A DNA stretch of 48,436 nt. It comes from Atopobiaceae bacterium (lineage in GTDB: Bacteria; Actinomycetota; Coriobacteriia; Coriobacteriales; Atopobiaceae). The stretch is taken from assembly GCA_017941705.1 (NCBI GenBank), contig JAGAVX010000091.1, positions 1 to 48,436 of the forward strand, written 5' to 3'. The translations under genes were made by a program, and so were the position numbers. Numbering within the stretch: the first letter of the stretch is position 1; each line of letters opens with the position of its first letter. The notes beneath the pieces were generated by a model. The model was not told the origin of the DNA, did not search any database, and saw only the letters and a program-made list of their open reading frames with translations. This document shows positions 17,486-26,289 of the stretch, piece by piece.

Positions 17486-17530
17486 CTGTGCGCGAGCCTT
17501 GGATTGTCTCTGAGCCGCATATGGTACGCG

Positions 17531-17626
17531 AATTACTCATAACTTAGTAGGTTGTGAGTAATTCGATGACAAAACCCCAGATAAATTTGAGCCAATTACT
17601 CACAACATACAAGGTTGTGAGTAATT
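17531..17626 (+). repeat. Paired-palindrome element, unit 1
   Basis: Two 33-bp palindromes, 17531-17563 and 17594-17626, separated by 30 bp. Arms AATTACTCAYAAC/GTTGTGAGTAATT; loops TTAGTAG and ATACAAG. The spacer carries the shared core AAAACCCCAG. The first left arm has C-to-T at position 10, which leaves a G-U-type pair. It lies between the EIIC remnant and the convergent nuclease gene. Confidence 0.95.
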
Positions 17627-17669
17627 TTTCGCTACAGAGAGCCTCGCATCAAGTGACTGCCCACAGCGG

Positions 17670-18779
17670 CTACTGACGCATGAGCATGGTGTGCAGCTTG
17701 CTCCTGCGGATACGCAGTTCCTCGCTGGGCTCAGGGAGGCTTCTGCCCAGCAGTCCGGCCACCTGCGTGGCGAGCCGCTCGACGTCTGCCTGTGACTGTA
17801 TGTTGAGTGTGGTCATGCGGAGCACGGTATAACCCAGCGCCGAGAGAACGTTTGCCCTGGTGGCGTCACCGGCAAGCTTGTGGGGGCCAGCGCTGCCATG
17901 CATCTCGTCGCTGTCGTACTCGATGACGAGCTTGGCATCCTCCCAGAGCAAGTCCGGGGTGATTGCCTCACCGCCGTCCCACAGGCGCTCATGGTTGGCA
18001 ACGGGGCACGAACGGTTCAGCTGGGGCTGGGGAAGCCCGTAGCCTCCATAGGCTTCAGGCAGGCCCAGCATGAGGGCGAGTGCGGTCTCCATGGGGGATG
18101 CCGAGTGCGGAATGGCCAGACCCATGACGATGTCCAGGCGATTCTGGCCGTATGCGCGTGGGACTCTCGCCAGGAAGTCCCTCATGTCTGTCGCGGTGAG
18201 CAGCGGCGGTTGCTGATAGCGGGTCGAACCGCCTGGGAAAGCCATTCGGTAGGTCCCCATTAGTTCCATGGCAACAAGAGCGAGGCTTATCAGCCTCGAT
18301 GACTGCTCCCAAGCAAAGGGATCGTCGTAAGCAATGGGACCCTCCGCATTCGCCATGGCATGGGCCTCACGCGTGGCACGCAGCTCTTTGACGAACGCCT
18401 CCTCAGTTGGCTGAATTCTCGTGTGCCAGCCCGCCATCTGCAGCAGGATGAATGGGGGCGTGCTGACGAACAGCGACTCTTCAAGTCTGATCATCGAACC
18501 GTTGGGAATGTCGCCCTTCCATGCGTGGAAGCGCGCCGATGCTCCTCTGCTGCGCTGGCTTGCCTTGGGTACGAGCAGGTCGACGGGGACTCTGGTGATG
18601 CCATATGAGGCGAGGTCGCACTCTGCGGCAAGCTCCTTGAACATGCGCTGGGTCGTCACAGTGTTCCGATGACGCGGGAGCTCACGTGGCTCTGCAGGCC
18701 AGAGAGGCGCACCCGCTCCACCACCTTCGATCGTGCGCAGGGCGTCCAAAGCTGAGGTGTGTGACAGGAAGGCGTACAT
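17670..18779 (-). CDS. DUF559/VSR-like PD-(D/E)XK nuclease-type protein
   Basis: 369 residues. The N-terminal part (FLSHTSALDALR, then GDIPNGSMIRLEESLFVSTPPFILLQMA) resembles the AbiEi-like front part of a protein group I recall as common in Coriobacteria. The C-terminus (about 290-355) has WEDAKLVIEYDSDEMHG, then GDATRANVLSALGYTVLRMT, the layout of DUF559/very-short-patch-repair-like endonuclease folds: acidic strand, H/D pair, D-x-x-R, and a closing GYxVLR. Activity is unproven. GAGGAG lies 6 bp before the ATG. Paired-palindrome units stand on both sides, 44 bp past its stop and 38 bp before its start, which suggests a functional or mobile link. Confidence 0.65.
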   Translation of the reverse strand: MYAFLSHTSALDALRTIEGGGAGAPLWPAEPRELPRHRNTVTTQRMFKELAAECDLASYGITRVPVDLLVPKASQRSRGASARFHAWKGDIPNGSMIRLEESLFVSTPPFILLQMAGWHTRIQPTEEAFVKELRATREAHAMANAEGPIAYDDPFAWEQSSRLISLALVAMELMGTYRMAFPGGSTRYQQPPLLTATDMRDFLARVPRAYGQNRLDIVMGLAIPHSASPMETALALMLGLPEAYGGYGLPQPQLNRSCPVANHERLWDGGEAITPDLLWEDAKLVIEYDSDEMHGSAGPHKLAGDATRANVLSALGYTVLRMTTLNIQSQADVERLATQVAGLLGRSLPEPSEELRIRRSKLHTMLMRQ

Positions 18780-18816
18780 GATCGACTCCTCGCCTTTAGG
18801 GAGAATGGCTTGCCGC

Positions 18817-18912
18817 AATTACTCACAATATAGTTCATTGTGAGTAATTGCGGCATAAAACAGCAGGAAAGAAAAAGCGAATTACTCACAACATAGAAGG
18901 TTGTGAGTAATT
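18817..18912 (+). repeat. Paired-palindrome element, unit 2 (subfamily B)
   Basis: Palindromes 18817-18849 (loop ATAGTTC) and 18880-18912 (loop ATAGAAG), spacer 30 bp with AAAACAGCAGGAA. In the first palindrome arm position 13 is T and its partner is A instead of C/G: a compensatory pair. It sits just upstream of the nuclease gene and downstream of ecsC. Confidence 0.95.
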
Positions 18913-18948
18913 GTCTGCTTGGGAGAGGTTGTAATCCGTGCCGCCGCA

Positions 18949-19821
18949 CTACTCGCCGCAGCGCTTGAGCTCCTTGAGCAGCCTCTTGCTCATCTCGTCG
19001 AAACCCGAACCGGTGACGAAGCCCGAGACGATGCCTCCCACCACAGGGATGGCCTTGCCGGCCACTTGTCCGGTGAGCCGGCGCGCCATCCGCCGAGTCA
19101 GCTCCTCCGAGATGGTGTTCACCTCGTCCTGCATGGCACGGGCTGCCAGCGCGGTACGCAGGCGTGTGTCGTCGGCACCGCTTGCGCGTAGGCGAGCGAG
19201 GCGGGCGAGAGCGTCGTCTGCCCGCTGCACCTCTGCCATCACGCCGAGCATGATCATGATGGCTGCAGCCGTGGCAACGTCTGTCTGACTTGTGTCGATA
19301 TGTATCAGGTCGCGCCATCCGTACAGGTAGCTGAGCTTTTGGATGGCGCGAATGAGGTAGCCGTAGAACTGCACGAGGTCTGCGGGTATCGTGACCGCTC
19401 CCGCGACTCCGCCGGGAATGCCCGCGGCAAACGAAAGCGCGGTCGTGCGACGGCCATCCTTGCCCAGCGACTTCTTGGCGATCTTCTCGATGTCGCGCGG
19501 CGAGAGCCCGGCCTTCCGTGGGGTCGTTTCGATGGAGGCTCGGACGATGAGCGGGGCATGCTTGGCGCCGATGACCTCGGTGAGATAGCTGCTGCGGTCG
19601 ACACTGGTTCCAGGCAGCCGAATGGCTTGCGAAAGAATCTCGTCAAAGGTTGGCAGAGAGCTCTTGAACTGGTCAAACGTCTCGCGATATGCATCGGATG
19701 CATTGCCGAGCACGTCCTTGGTCGCATCGACTACTTGTGCGAGGAGGTCGTCTTGCCCCTGCTCGGCTTGCGTTGGATCGCTCGAATCCTGCTGGGTGAA
19801 TTCTCGATTGTCGCTGCTCAT
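18949..19821 (-). CDS. EcsC-family protein
   Basis: 290 residues. A hydrophilic N-terminus (Gln/Asp-rich, about 1-30) precedes an EcsC-type domain: KAGLSPRDIEKIAKKSLG, FAAGIPGGVAGAVTIPADLVQFYGYLIRAIQKLSYLYGW, and a glycine-rich GGIVSGFVTGSGFDEM near the end. The named member is encoded with the EcsAB ABC transporter in Bacillus, but most homologues, like this one, are not; the biochemical role is unknown. It starts 9 bp after the HAD phosphatase gene, so the two HAD genes and ecsC probably form one operon. Confidence 0.8.
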   Translation of the reverse strand: MSSDNREFTQQDSSDPTQAEQGQDDLLAQVVDATKDVLGNASDAYRETFDQFKSSLPTFDEILSQAIRLPGTSVDRSSYLTEVIGAKHAPLIVRASIETTPRKAGLSPRDIEKIAKKSLGKDGRRTTALSFAAGIPGGVAGAVTIPADLVQFYGYLIRAIQKLSYLYGWRDLIHIDTSQTDVATAAAIMIMLGVMAEVQRADDALARLARLRASGADDTRLRTALAARAMQDEVNTISEELTRRMARRLTGQVAGKAIPVVGGIVSGFVTGSGFDEMSKRLLKELKRCGE

Positions 19822-19830
19822 GAGTCGGCC

Positions 19831-20694
19831 TTACTGCTTGTCTGCGGTCATGAAGGCGGGCGTCGTCTCTTCTCCGGTCTCTCGAAACGTGCGCGCGGCG
19901 GCCGCGATCTGTTCCAACGCGATTGCCACACCATCGTCGGCGGAGGCACCCACATGCCAGTGAGCAGCCGCAAGGACGTCTTGCGTTGCGTTGGCAACGG
20001 CACACGAGTTGCGGGTGTGCGCGAACATCGCAAGGTCATTGGGGGCATCGCCAAACACGCATAGCTCGTCCGGTGTGATGTCCAGCTCCCGCTCGAGCAG
20101 CTCTATGCCGCATACCTTGCTCCATCCATGCGGGATGATGTCAAACCATTGCGGCGCGGTATTGGGGAAGTTCAGCTTGGGACACAGGTCCGACAGCTCT
20201 TGCTGCAGAGCAAGCTCCTCGTCGCGGGGGAGCATGGCAACGATGCCCGCCTTGGCCACGGGGTAGAGGGGGAGCGTCTGGTGGCGATCGGAACCGTTGT
20301 GCATCGCGTCGACCACAAAGTTGCCGAGGTTGGACGGCTCATCGCCAACCCAGTCGCAAAAGCCGTCCGGACGATAGACCAGCAGCGCGCAGCCCTTTCG
20401 CGACGCGATGAGGCGTTCGACCTGGCGCAGTGACTCGTTGTCGAGGGTCACTTCCCGCAGAAGACGCCCGTGCAGGTAAACCTGCTGACCGTTGACAAGG
20501 ACAGCCGTGTCGTATGCCGCCTCGTCGTGGCAAAGGAAGCCGGCGACCTCGGAGCGGTTGCGTCCGCTTGCCGGACCAAAGGCCACCCCGGCGCCGAGGC
20601 AGGCGTGAATGGCCGTCAGCGTGCGCTTGGACGCATGCGCGCGACCAAAGGGCACCAGCGTGTTGTCCATGTCAGCAAGCACAAGTTTGATCAT
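19831..20694 (-). CDS. HAD-superfamily (Cof-type) phosphatase 1
   Basis: 287 residues. Motif I is DMDNTLV (Asp8, Asp10) and motif II lies in FGPASGRN. The C-terminal VFGDAPNDLAMF supplies the last acidic motif. The large cap domain places it in the IIB (Cof/YidA) group, which dephosphorylates sugar phosphates or cofactors. Start after AAAGGACT. It lies between the second HAD gene and ecsC on one strand. Confidence 0.85.
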   Translation of the reverse strand: MIKLVLADMDNTLVPFGRAHASKRTLTAIHACLGAGVAFGPASGRNRSEVAGFLCHDEAAYDTAVLVNGQQVYLHGRLLREVTLDNESLRQVERLIASRKGCALLVYRPDGFCDWVGDEPSNLGNFVVDAMHNGSDRHQTLPLYPVAKAGIVAMLPRDEELALQQELSDLCPKLNFPNTAPQWFDIIPHGWSKVCGIELLERELDITPDELCVFGDAPNDLAMFAHTRNSCAVANATQDVLAAAHWHVGASADDGVAIALEQIAAAARTFRETGEETTPAFMTADKQ

Positions 20695-20776
20695 GGGAGT
20701 CCTTTGCGTCGTAGGGGTAAGGCTCTCGCTGCCCTTTACCTATTGTAGCTGGCAAAACTCATGCGCAACTGCCGTC

Positions 20777-21595
20777 CTACAGGAAGCGCTCTATCACCTC
20801 GACAATGCCGTCATGGTCGTTGTCTGCGACGATGACATCGGCGAGCTCCTTGACGTCATCGGTTGCGTTTCCCATGGCGACGCTCAGTCCTGCCGCTTGC
20901 AGGGCGTCGGTGTCGTTGGGCGCATCTCCGACGGCGATGCATTCGGCAAGCGTGCAGCCAAGATGGTCGCAGAGGACCTGCAGCCCCACAGCCTTCGTGA
21001 CGCCGACGGGCGTGAACTCGATGGAGGTCTGCTCCGCAAAGGCCATCTGAGCGTCGATCTGCGAGAGGAGCTCAAAGGTGCGCCGCCTCGACTGCTGGTC
21101 CTTGTGGTACAGGTTCACCTTGCAGACCTCGCCCTCGTGCGCCTGGATGAAGGCGGGCACATCACTCACAAGGGTGCAGATCGACCTGAACATCTGCTGG
21201 TAGACGCCCATGCCGACCTCGTCCATGCGCTCGACGTCGCGCGGGCATGCGGCTGTGGTGCTGGTTGTCAGCACGTGGACCATGGCGTCCTCGGCGATGC
21301 CGTGCCTCGCAATGGCAAGCGCTGTCTGCGTCTTAAAGGTCGTTGCCCGTATGGTCGCCTCGCGATCCATGTCGTACACCTGCCCACCGCTGAGCAGCGA
21401 CGCATAGCGTACGGCACCCGACAGGTCATCGCGATATGCGCTCAGTTCGTTAATGGCTCGACCTGTCGAGAGAGCGACGGCGACACCCCTGCGAGCTGCG
21501 TCCCGTATGGCCTCTCGCGTGCGCGGTGTAATGCGCTTGTCCGAGGTCAGGAGCGTGCCATCCATGTCGAGAGCGAGCAGTCTGTATGCGGCCAC
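20777..21595 (-). CDS. HAD-superfamily (Cof-type) phosphatase 2
   Basis: 272 residues. DMDGTLLTSDKR (Asp10, Asp12) is motif I, ALSTGR motif II, and AVGDAPNDTDAL the acidic motif; a IIB-type cap lies between. It is closer to the classical Cof/YidA type than its neighbour, and the two are distant paralogs in tandem, 82 bp apart. The substrate is probably a sugar phosphate; nothing in the sequence narrows it further. Confidence 0.88.
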   Translation of the reverse strand: MAAYRLLALDMDGTLLTSDKRITPRTREAIRDAARRGVAVALSTGRAINELSAYRDDLSGAVRYASLLSGGQVYDMDREATIRATTFKTQTALAIARHGIAEDAMVHVLTTSTTAACPRDVERMDEVGMGVYQQMFRSICTLVSDVPAFIQAHEGEVCKVNLYHKDQQSRRRTFELLSQIDAQMAFAEQTSIEFTPVGVTKAVGLQVLCDHLGCTLAECIAVGDAPNDTDALQAAGLSVAMGNATDDVKELADVIVADNDHDGIVEVIERFL

Positions 21596-21796
21596 AAGGT
21601 CTCCTTGCCGTGTCGGGTTGTCCTATGCCAGCGTAGCACGTCGGAGTGGCTGAGTGTTGTTTGGGGGGTGTGTCGTGGCCGGTGGGGCTGCGAACAATGG
21701 CGGCGTAGCGGCGAGGCCTAGGGTTCGAAAGCCGTAAGACCTCGACCGAACTCCAAGGTGTATGGTTGATGAGGGGAACAAAGGAGAGGAGCGTCT

Positions 21797-22948
21797 ATGC
21801 GGTATCGCAGACTGGGCCGTACGGGCCTGCAGGTTTCAGAGATCGGCTTTGGTGGGGAATGGCTCGATCGCATGAGCGCCGAAGAAGCGCGTGCCATCAC
21901 GCTTCGTGCGGCGGAGCTGGGCGTCAACATCGTGGACTGCTGGATGAGCGACCCCGAGGTGCGCACGCGCTTGGGGGACGCCTGCGCCGAGAACCCGGGC
22001 CACTGGATCGTGCAGGGTCACATTGGCGCCACTTGGCAAGACGGCCAGTACGTGCGCACGCGCGATGTCGAGAAGTGCAAGGTTGCCTTCGATGACCTGC
22101 TCACGCGCTTTTATACCGACCACGTCGAGCTGGGCATGATGCACTACATCGACGACTTGGACGAGCTCAAGCGCTGTTTGGATGGTCCGTATCGCGACTT
22201 TGTGGAGCAGCTCAAGGCCGAGGGTACCATCCGCCACATTGGCATGTCCACGCACAGTGCCGTATGCGGCAGCTATGCCGTGGAGCAGGGCGCGGTGGAG
22301 ATGATGCTCTTCTCCATCAATCCGGCCTACGACATGCAGCCTGGGTCGTACGACATCGAGACGCTGAGCAGTTCGGCGGGTGACGAGTACGCGGGCTTTG
22401 ACGCGGACCGTCTGGAGTTCTACCGCGCCTGCGAGCGTGCTGACGTGGGCCTGACGGTGATGAAGGCCTTCGCGGGAGGGCGCCTGCTCGACGGGGATCG
22501 CAGCCCCTTTGGCGTGGCAATGACGCCGGCTATGTGCCTCCACTACGCGCTGACGCGCCCCGCCGTGGGCAGTGTCATGTGCGGCTTTGGCAGCGTTGCG
22601 GACCTCGAGGCTGATGTGGCGTATTGCGATGCCCCGGAGGAGGAGCGCGACTACGCCAGCGTCCTCGCCACGGCTCCGCACAACAATGCCAGCGGACTTT
22701 GCACCTACTGCGGCCACTGCGCACCGTGCCCTGTGGGCATCAATGTCGCGCAGGTCAACAAGTTCTACGACCTCGCCGAGGTGCAGGTGGCTAAGGGTGG
22801 AGAGGTGCCGGCGCTGGTGCGCGACCATTACCTCGCCCTCGACCATCACGCCGACGAGTGCGTTGGCTGTGGTGGCTGCGAGGGCCGCTGCCCGTTTGGC
22901 GTGGGCGTCATCGAGCGCATGAAGCGCACGGCTGAGCTCTTTGCCTAG
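21797..22948 (+). CDS. Aldo/keto reductase with C-terminal 4Fe-4S ferredoxin domain
   Basis: 383 residues. The N-terminal (beta/alpha)8 AKR domain starts MRYRRLGRTGLQVSEIGFG. The place of the usual catalytic tyrosine region reads VDCWMSDPEVRTRLG, so the classical Asp-Tyr pair is not conserved, as in a subgroup of Fe-S AKRs in anaerobes. The C-terminus holds CTYCGHCAPCPVG (about 301-313) and CVGCGGCEGRCPFGV (about 355-369), a two-cluster ferredoxin arrangement. It is probably a ferredoxin-linked oxidoreductase with unknown substrate. Good RBS; terminator at 23021. Confidence 0.87.
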   Translation: MRYRRLGRTGLQVSEIGFGGEWLDRMSAEEARAITLRAAELGVNIVDCWMSDPEVRTRLGDACAENPGHWIVQGHIGATWQDGQYVRTRDVEKCKVAFDDLLTRFYTDHVELGMMHYIDDLDELKRCLDGPYRDFVEQLKAEGTIRHIGMSTHSAVCGSYAVEQGAVEMMLFSINPAYDMQPGSYDIETLSSSAGDEYAGFDADRLEFYRACERADVGLTVMKAFAGGRLLDGDRSPFGVAMTPAMCLHYALTRPAVGSVMCGFGSVADLEADVAYCDAPEEERDYASVLATAPHNNASGLCTYCGHCAPCPVGINVAQVNKFYDLAEVQVAKGGEVPALVRDHYLALDHHADECVGCGGCEGRCPFGVGVIERMKRTAELFA

Positions 22949-23020
22949 CGGCGGTCCTGCCCAGTTTGGCAAACGTAACGATATGGTGTAGTTGAGATTA
23001 CGCCTACATCAACAGATTCG

Positions 23021-23058
23021 GGGATTTCACTTTAGCATGTTAAAGTGAAATCCCTTTG
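23021..23058 (+). terminator. Terminator after the aldo/keto reductase
   Basis: Perfect 14-bp arms GGGATTTCACTTTA (23021-23034) and complement (23041-23054), 6-nt loop, then CTTTGTT. Confidence 0.75.
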
Positions 23059-23095
23059 TTATGCAGTTGCAGACTTGGCTGCGGGGAGTGAGGAC

Positions 23096-23578
23096 ATGGC
23101 CTACACCTTTGGTCGCGCATCGTTGCGTGACGTGTCTGATCTGGTGCGACTTCGTATCGGATACCTAACGGATGACTTTGGCGCGCTTGACCCCGACCAG
23201 GAGGAGGCGCTCTGGAGCGAGCTGCCCGCATACTTCGAGCTTCATCTTGACTACGACTTGCTGGCATTTGTCGCGCGCGATGACGAGGGGACCATTGTGG
23301 CATGTGCCTGGCTCCTGCTGGTGATCAAGCCTCCCAGCCCTCGCTTCCCCCACGGCCAGACGGGGACGCTCTTCAATGTGTACACCATGCCCGAGCATCG
23401 TCGGAAGGGCCTCGCCCGGCGTGTGATGGAGTGTCTGCTGGGTGCCGCGTACGAGCTGGATCTCGATGTGGTCGAGCTCAATGCCACAGACGATGGATAC
23501 AGGCTGTATCGGTCTCTGGGCTTTGAGGATGACAGCTCGACGCACGTTCCCATGCGTATGATGCTCAAGGACGAGTAA
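23096..23578 (+). CDS. GNAT N-acetyltransferase
   Basis: 160 residues with the GNAT fold: an N-terminal acceptor part, the beta strand TLFNVYTMPEHRRKGLARRVMECLL (acetyl-CoA pyrophosphate-binding R-R-x-G-x-A loop) and the C-terminal LNATDDGYRLYRSLGF. Substrate unknown. The ATG at 23096 follows GGGGAGTGAGG; an in-frame start 17 codons earlier lies inside the preceding terminator. Monocistronic. Confidence 0.83.
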   Translation: MAYTFGRASLRDVSDLVRLRIGYLTDDFGALDPDQEEALWSELPAYFELHLDYDLLAFVARDDEGTIVACAWLLLVIKPPSPRFPHGQTGTLFNVYTMPEHRRKGLARRVMECLLGAAYELDLDVVELNATDDGYRLYRSLGFEDDSSTHVPMRMMLKDE

Positions 23579-23633
23579 CCCGCTGCGGGAGCATGGCATC
23601 CCAAGCCCCTTCATCCCAAGTTCTGGTGATAAG

Positions 23634-23729
23634 AATTACTCACAACCTAGTAGGTTGTGAGTAATTTTGCGACAAAAGCCCAGTTGAGTTTTTCCTATTT
23701 ACTCACAACCTACCAAGTTGTGAGTAATT
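23634..23729 (+). repeat. Paired-palindrome element, unit 3
   Basis: Palindromes 23634-23666 (loop CTAGTAG) and 23697-23729 (loop CTACCAA), 30-bp spacer with AAAAGCCCAGTTGA. The second has an uncompensated A-to-T at arm position 2. It lies between the convergent acetyltransferase and rpiB genes. Confidence 0.95.
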
Positions 23730-23747
23730 ACCCGTCGGAACAAGTAT

Positions 23748-24218
23748 CTACTTGGCAGCGGCAAGTTCCTGGGTCTTCTGGATCTCGTCGATCATATCGA
23801 TGCGTACCTGGTGACGCCCGCCTTCGTACTCGGCGCCAAGCCAGGCGTCGACGATGTCCTTGGCGGTCTCCATGCCGATGACGCGCGCGCCAAAGGCCAC
23901 GATGTTGGTGTTGTTGTGCTGGCGCGAGAGACGTGCGGAGTAGGGCTCCGAGCAGACGACGGCTCGAATGCCCTCGACCTTGTTGGCCGAGAGGCTGATT
24001 CCCACGCCGGTGCCGCAGATGAGGATGCCGCCGTCAACCTCGCCATCAGCGACCATGCGTGCTACCTTGTAGCCGCTGATGGGGTAGTTGAAGCGCTCGG
24101 TGCTGTCGGTACCCACGTTGACGACCTCGTATCCCTTGTCTTGCAGATAGGCCATGATCTCGTTCTTCATGTCGACTGCGGTGTGGTCGTTGCCGATTGC
24201 GAGCTTCTTGAATGCCAT
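23748..24218 (-). CDS. Ribose-5-phosphate isomerase B (RpiB/LacAB family)
   Basis: 156 residues, standard length. GNDHTAVDMK near the start, the catalytic cysteine in ILICGTGVGISLSANK (Cys69) and the phosphate/proton-relay RQHNNTN segment identify the RpiB/LacA/LacB family. It interconverts ribose-5-P and ribulose-5-P, or allose-6-P and allulose-6-P. It is the second gene after the epimerase (92 bp gap), both downstream of LacI-type operators, which suggests a sugar-catabolic role rather than housekeeping. Confidence 0.9.
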   Translation of the reverse strand: MAFKKLAIGNDHTAVDMKNEIMAYLQDKGYEVVNVGTDSTERFNYPISGYKVARMVADGEVDGGILICGTGVGISLSANKVEGIRAVVCSEPYSARLSRQHNNTNIVAFGARVIGMETAKDIVDAWLGAEYEGGRHQVRIDMIDEIQKTQELAAAK

Positions 24219-24310
24219 GATGGTTTCCCTTCTTGAGTGGATTGGTCTTTCCTGCTCTATCCCTTGAGGTGCACAAAAGCGTGTTGCGCAGCCTCGTCGT
24301 TCCTGAATGT

Positions 24311-24985
24311 CTACAGCTCGCGCAGCTGCTGGATTGTGGTCGCGTAGTCGCCGTGTCCAAAGAGACCGGCGGTGCCGAGGACGAACCCCTTCACGCCCAT
24401 GGCGCTTGCCTGGGCGATTCGTTCGGGACTGCAGTTGCCGTCCACGACCACCTCGTAGTCGTTACTTCCCGCGTGACTCGCCTCAACAAGCTGCTCGAGC
24501 TTGGGATTGACGAAGTCGAGCCATCTCTGACCAGCGAAGCCGGGGTTGACGGTCATGGCGAGAACGTAGTCGCACAGCGGCAGGACGGGTTCGACCGCCG
24601 CGAAGCTGGTGCCGGGGTTGATGGCGATGCCGGCCTTGACACCCAGCTCGCGAATGGTGGCAAGAGTGCGCGCCACATGCGGGTCCGCCTCGGGGTGGAC
24701 GTAGATGACGCGCGCGCCAAGCTCGGCGAACATCGAGACGTAGCGGCCGGGCTGCTCGGCCATCATGTGCACGTCGCAGGGGACGGAGGCGTTGGCGCAG
24801 ATCCAGGCGATGTCCTGCAGACCCATGCCGTAGTTGGGAACGAAGTTGCCATCCATGAGGTCAAGGTGGAATCCGTCCACGCCGGCCGCCTCGAGCGCGG
24901 ACACCTCGTTGCGCAGGCAGCCAAAGTCTGCACACATCATCGAGGGGAGGAGAAGCTTGTCTGAGGCTGCTTGCGGACTGGTCAT
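24311..24985 (-). CDS. Ribulose-phosphate/allulose-6-phosphate 3-epimerase family
   Basis: 224 residues, TIM barrel of the Rpe family. Key motifs are LLPSMMCADFGCLRNEV, FHLDLMDGNFVPN (metal His and Asp), VHMMAEQP, MTVNPGFAGQRW and VVDGN. Rpe and the allulose-6-phosphate epimerase AlsE cannot be told apart by eye, but pairing with RpiB under a LacI operator fits an inducible ketose-phosphate route. The ATG at 24983-24985 starts the family N-terminus. Transcribed divergently from the LacI gene. Confidence 0.83.
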   Translation of the reverse strand: MTSPQAASDKLLLPSMMCADFGCLRNEVSALEAAGVDGFHLDLMDGNFVPNYGMGLQDIAWICANASVPCDVHMMAEQPGRYVSMFAELGARVIYVHPEADPHVARTLATIRELGVKAGIAINPGTSFAAVEPVLPLCDYVLAMTVNPGFAGQRWLDFVNPKLEQLVEASHAGSNDYEVVVDGNCSPERIAQASAMGVKGFVLGTAGLFGHGDYATTIQQLREL

Positions 24986-25007
24986 GGCATGTCCCTTTCC
25001 TTGGTTA

Positions 25008-25020
25008 TGTAACCGTTTAA
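25008..25020. promoter_or_regulatory. LacI-type operator O1
   Basis: Core AACCGTTTA, the reverse orientation of the GTAAACGGTTTAC palindrome, 22 bp upstream of the epimerase start: a position fit for repression of the epimerase/rpiB operon. Confidence 0.65.
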
Positions 25021-25086
25021 CTAAGGTCATGATAAGCAGATGCCAGATAGGAGTAAATCGATTAAGTCCCTCGCCATAATCTGTAC

Positions 25087-25099
25087 ATAAACGGTTAAC
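25087..25099. promoter_or_regulatory. LacI-type operator O2
   Basis: ATAAACGGTTAAC matches 11 of 13 bases of the O6 palindrome. It lies mid-way in the divergent epimerase/LacI region. Confidence 0.7.
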
Positions 25100-25159
25100 C
25101 TCAACGCCATTCGCTCCCGCGAGCTGGATTAAACATGCATTTGCGAGCACCGCAAAGGG

Positions 25160-25172
25160 GCTAACCGTTTAC
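25160..25172. promoter_or_regulatory. LacI-type operator O3
   Basis: GCTAACCGTTTAC, 11 of 13 matches (reverse orientation), 41 bp before the LacI start: probable autoregulation. Confidence 0.7.
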
Positions 25173-25213
25173 GTGATAGGCTTGTGGAACCATCTCGACG
25201 AACGGACAAGACC

Positions 25214-26236
25214 ATGGCAAAGCGCTCGGTTTCCATCTACGACATCGCAAAGCTGGCGGGCGTGAGCACTGCGACGGTCTCCAACGTGCTCAACAGCAAG
25301 GGCAGCTATTCCGAAAAGACACGCGACCTTGTGTTGCGCATCGCCCGCGAGCAGGGTTACGTGGCAAACTTCGCCGCGAAGAGCCTCCGCGAGGCATCGA
25401 CCAAGACTATCGCGCTGCTCACGCCAGATGTGTCCAACGACTTCTTCTCGACGCTGGTGCTCAAGGTCGAGGGCCTGCTTCGCGCCGCTGGCTATGCCTC
25501 ATACATCTGCAACACCGCAAACGACGACGAGCGCGAGGACGAGTACGTGCGCGGGCTCATCTCCAAGCAGGTCGACGGCATCGTCTACATCGGTGGCACG
25601 ACGCGAGTGGCCATCCATGCGGCAGCGGACCTTCCCGTGGTGCACATCGATCACACGGGGCCGCTGGGCATGACACGCGAGGTCTATGTCGGAAACGACA
25701 TGCCGCAGGTGAGCTACGACATGACCTCGACGCTCTTTGCCCGAGGCTGCCAGAACGTCGCGCTCGTGAGCGTCTCGGCATCCTTCTACCGCACTGTCGA
25801 GCATGACCAGGCGGCTGGCTATTACCGCTATCTTCAGGAACACGGCATCCGCCTGGACAAGAACCTCGTGCTCGAGGGGGCGCATCGCCAGACGAGCCTC
25901 ATCGAGGCCGCACAGCTGGTCAGCGAGTGTCTTGACGCGGGCTACTCCTTTGACGGCGTGGTAGCGCTGGGCGATCGCGTTGCGCTGGGCGTGGTCAACG
26001 CGCTCAAGGAGCGCGGCGTTGCCGTCGGTCGCGATGTGCGGGTCATAGGCATGGACGACTCCATCTATTCGCGCATCTCGAGTCCCGCAATCTCGACCGT
26101 TCGCCGCAACACCTCCCAGATGGCAGAGCGAGGCGTCGAGGCCCTGCTTGGACTGCTACGCGGGGAGGGCTCAGCGGAGGCGCACATTATGGTCCCACAC
26201 GAGGTCATCGAACGCGAGACCACGCTGGGGGAGTGA
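25214..26236 (+). CDS. LacI/GalR-family transcriptional regulator
   Basis: 340 residues. N-terminal HTH and hinge: SVSIYDIAKLAGVSTATVSNVLN (5-27), then a periplasmic-binding-protein-like effector domain (TIALLTPDVSNDFFSTLV, VALGDRVALGVVNALKERG, VRVIGMDDSIYSRISSPAIST). It should bind a GTAAACGGTTTAC-like operator and release it on binding a sugar or sugar phosphate. Six such sites occur near: three in its own divergent promoter region, two before the GH1 gene at 27924 and one before the EIIC at 30615. ATG at 25214 chosen because the HTH begins there; a GTG ten codons earlier has no better RBS. Confidence 0.92.
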   Translation: MAKRSVSIYDIAKLAGVSTATVSNVLNSKGSYSEKTRDLVLRIAREQGYVANFAAKSLREASTKTIALLTPDVSNDFFSTLVLKVEGLLRAAGYASYICNTANDDEREDEYVRGLISKQVDGIVYIGGTTRVAIHAAADLPVVHIDHTGPLGMTREVYVGNDMPQVSYDMTSTLFARGCQNVALVSVSASFYRTVEHDQAAGYYRYLQEHGIRLDKNLVLEGAHRQTSLIEAAQLVSECLDAGYSFDGVVALGDRVALGVVNALKERGVAVGRDVRVIGMDDSIYSRISSPAISTVRRNTSQMAERGVEALLGLLRGEGSAEAHIMVPHEVIERETTLGE

Positions 26237-26289
26237 GCGGGCTTCCTGTTGGCAAGCTCCGCGCCTGGAGTTACTCATGAAAGGAACCC

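Noticed and set aside
17531..18912. Regularly spaced palindromes as a CRISPR array
   Set aside because: Only two palindromes per site, the spacers are related to each other, and no cas genes are present.
21718..21735. GGTTCGAAAGCC as a tRNA T-loop
   Set aside because: No acceptor, D or anticodon stems can be formed around it.
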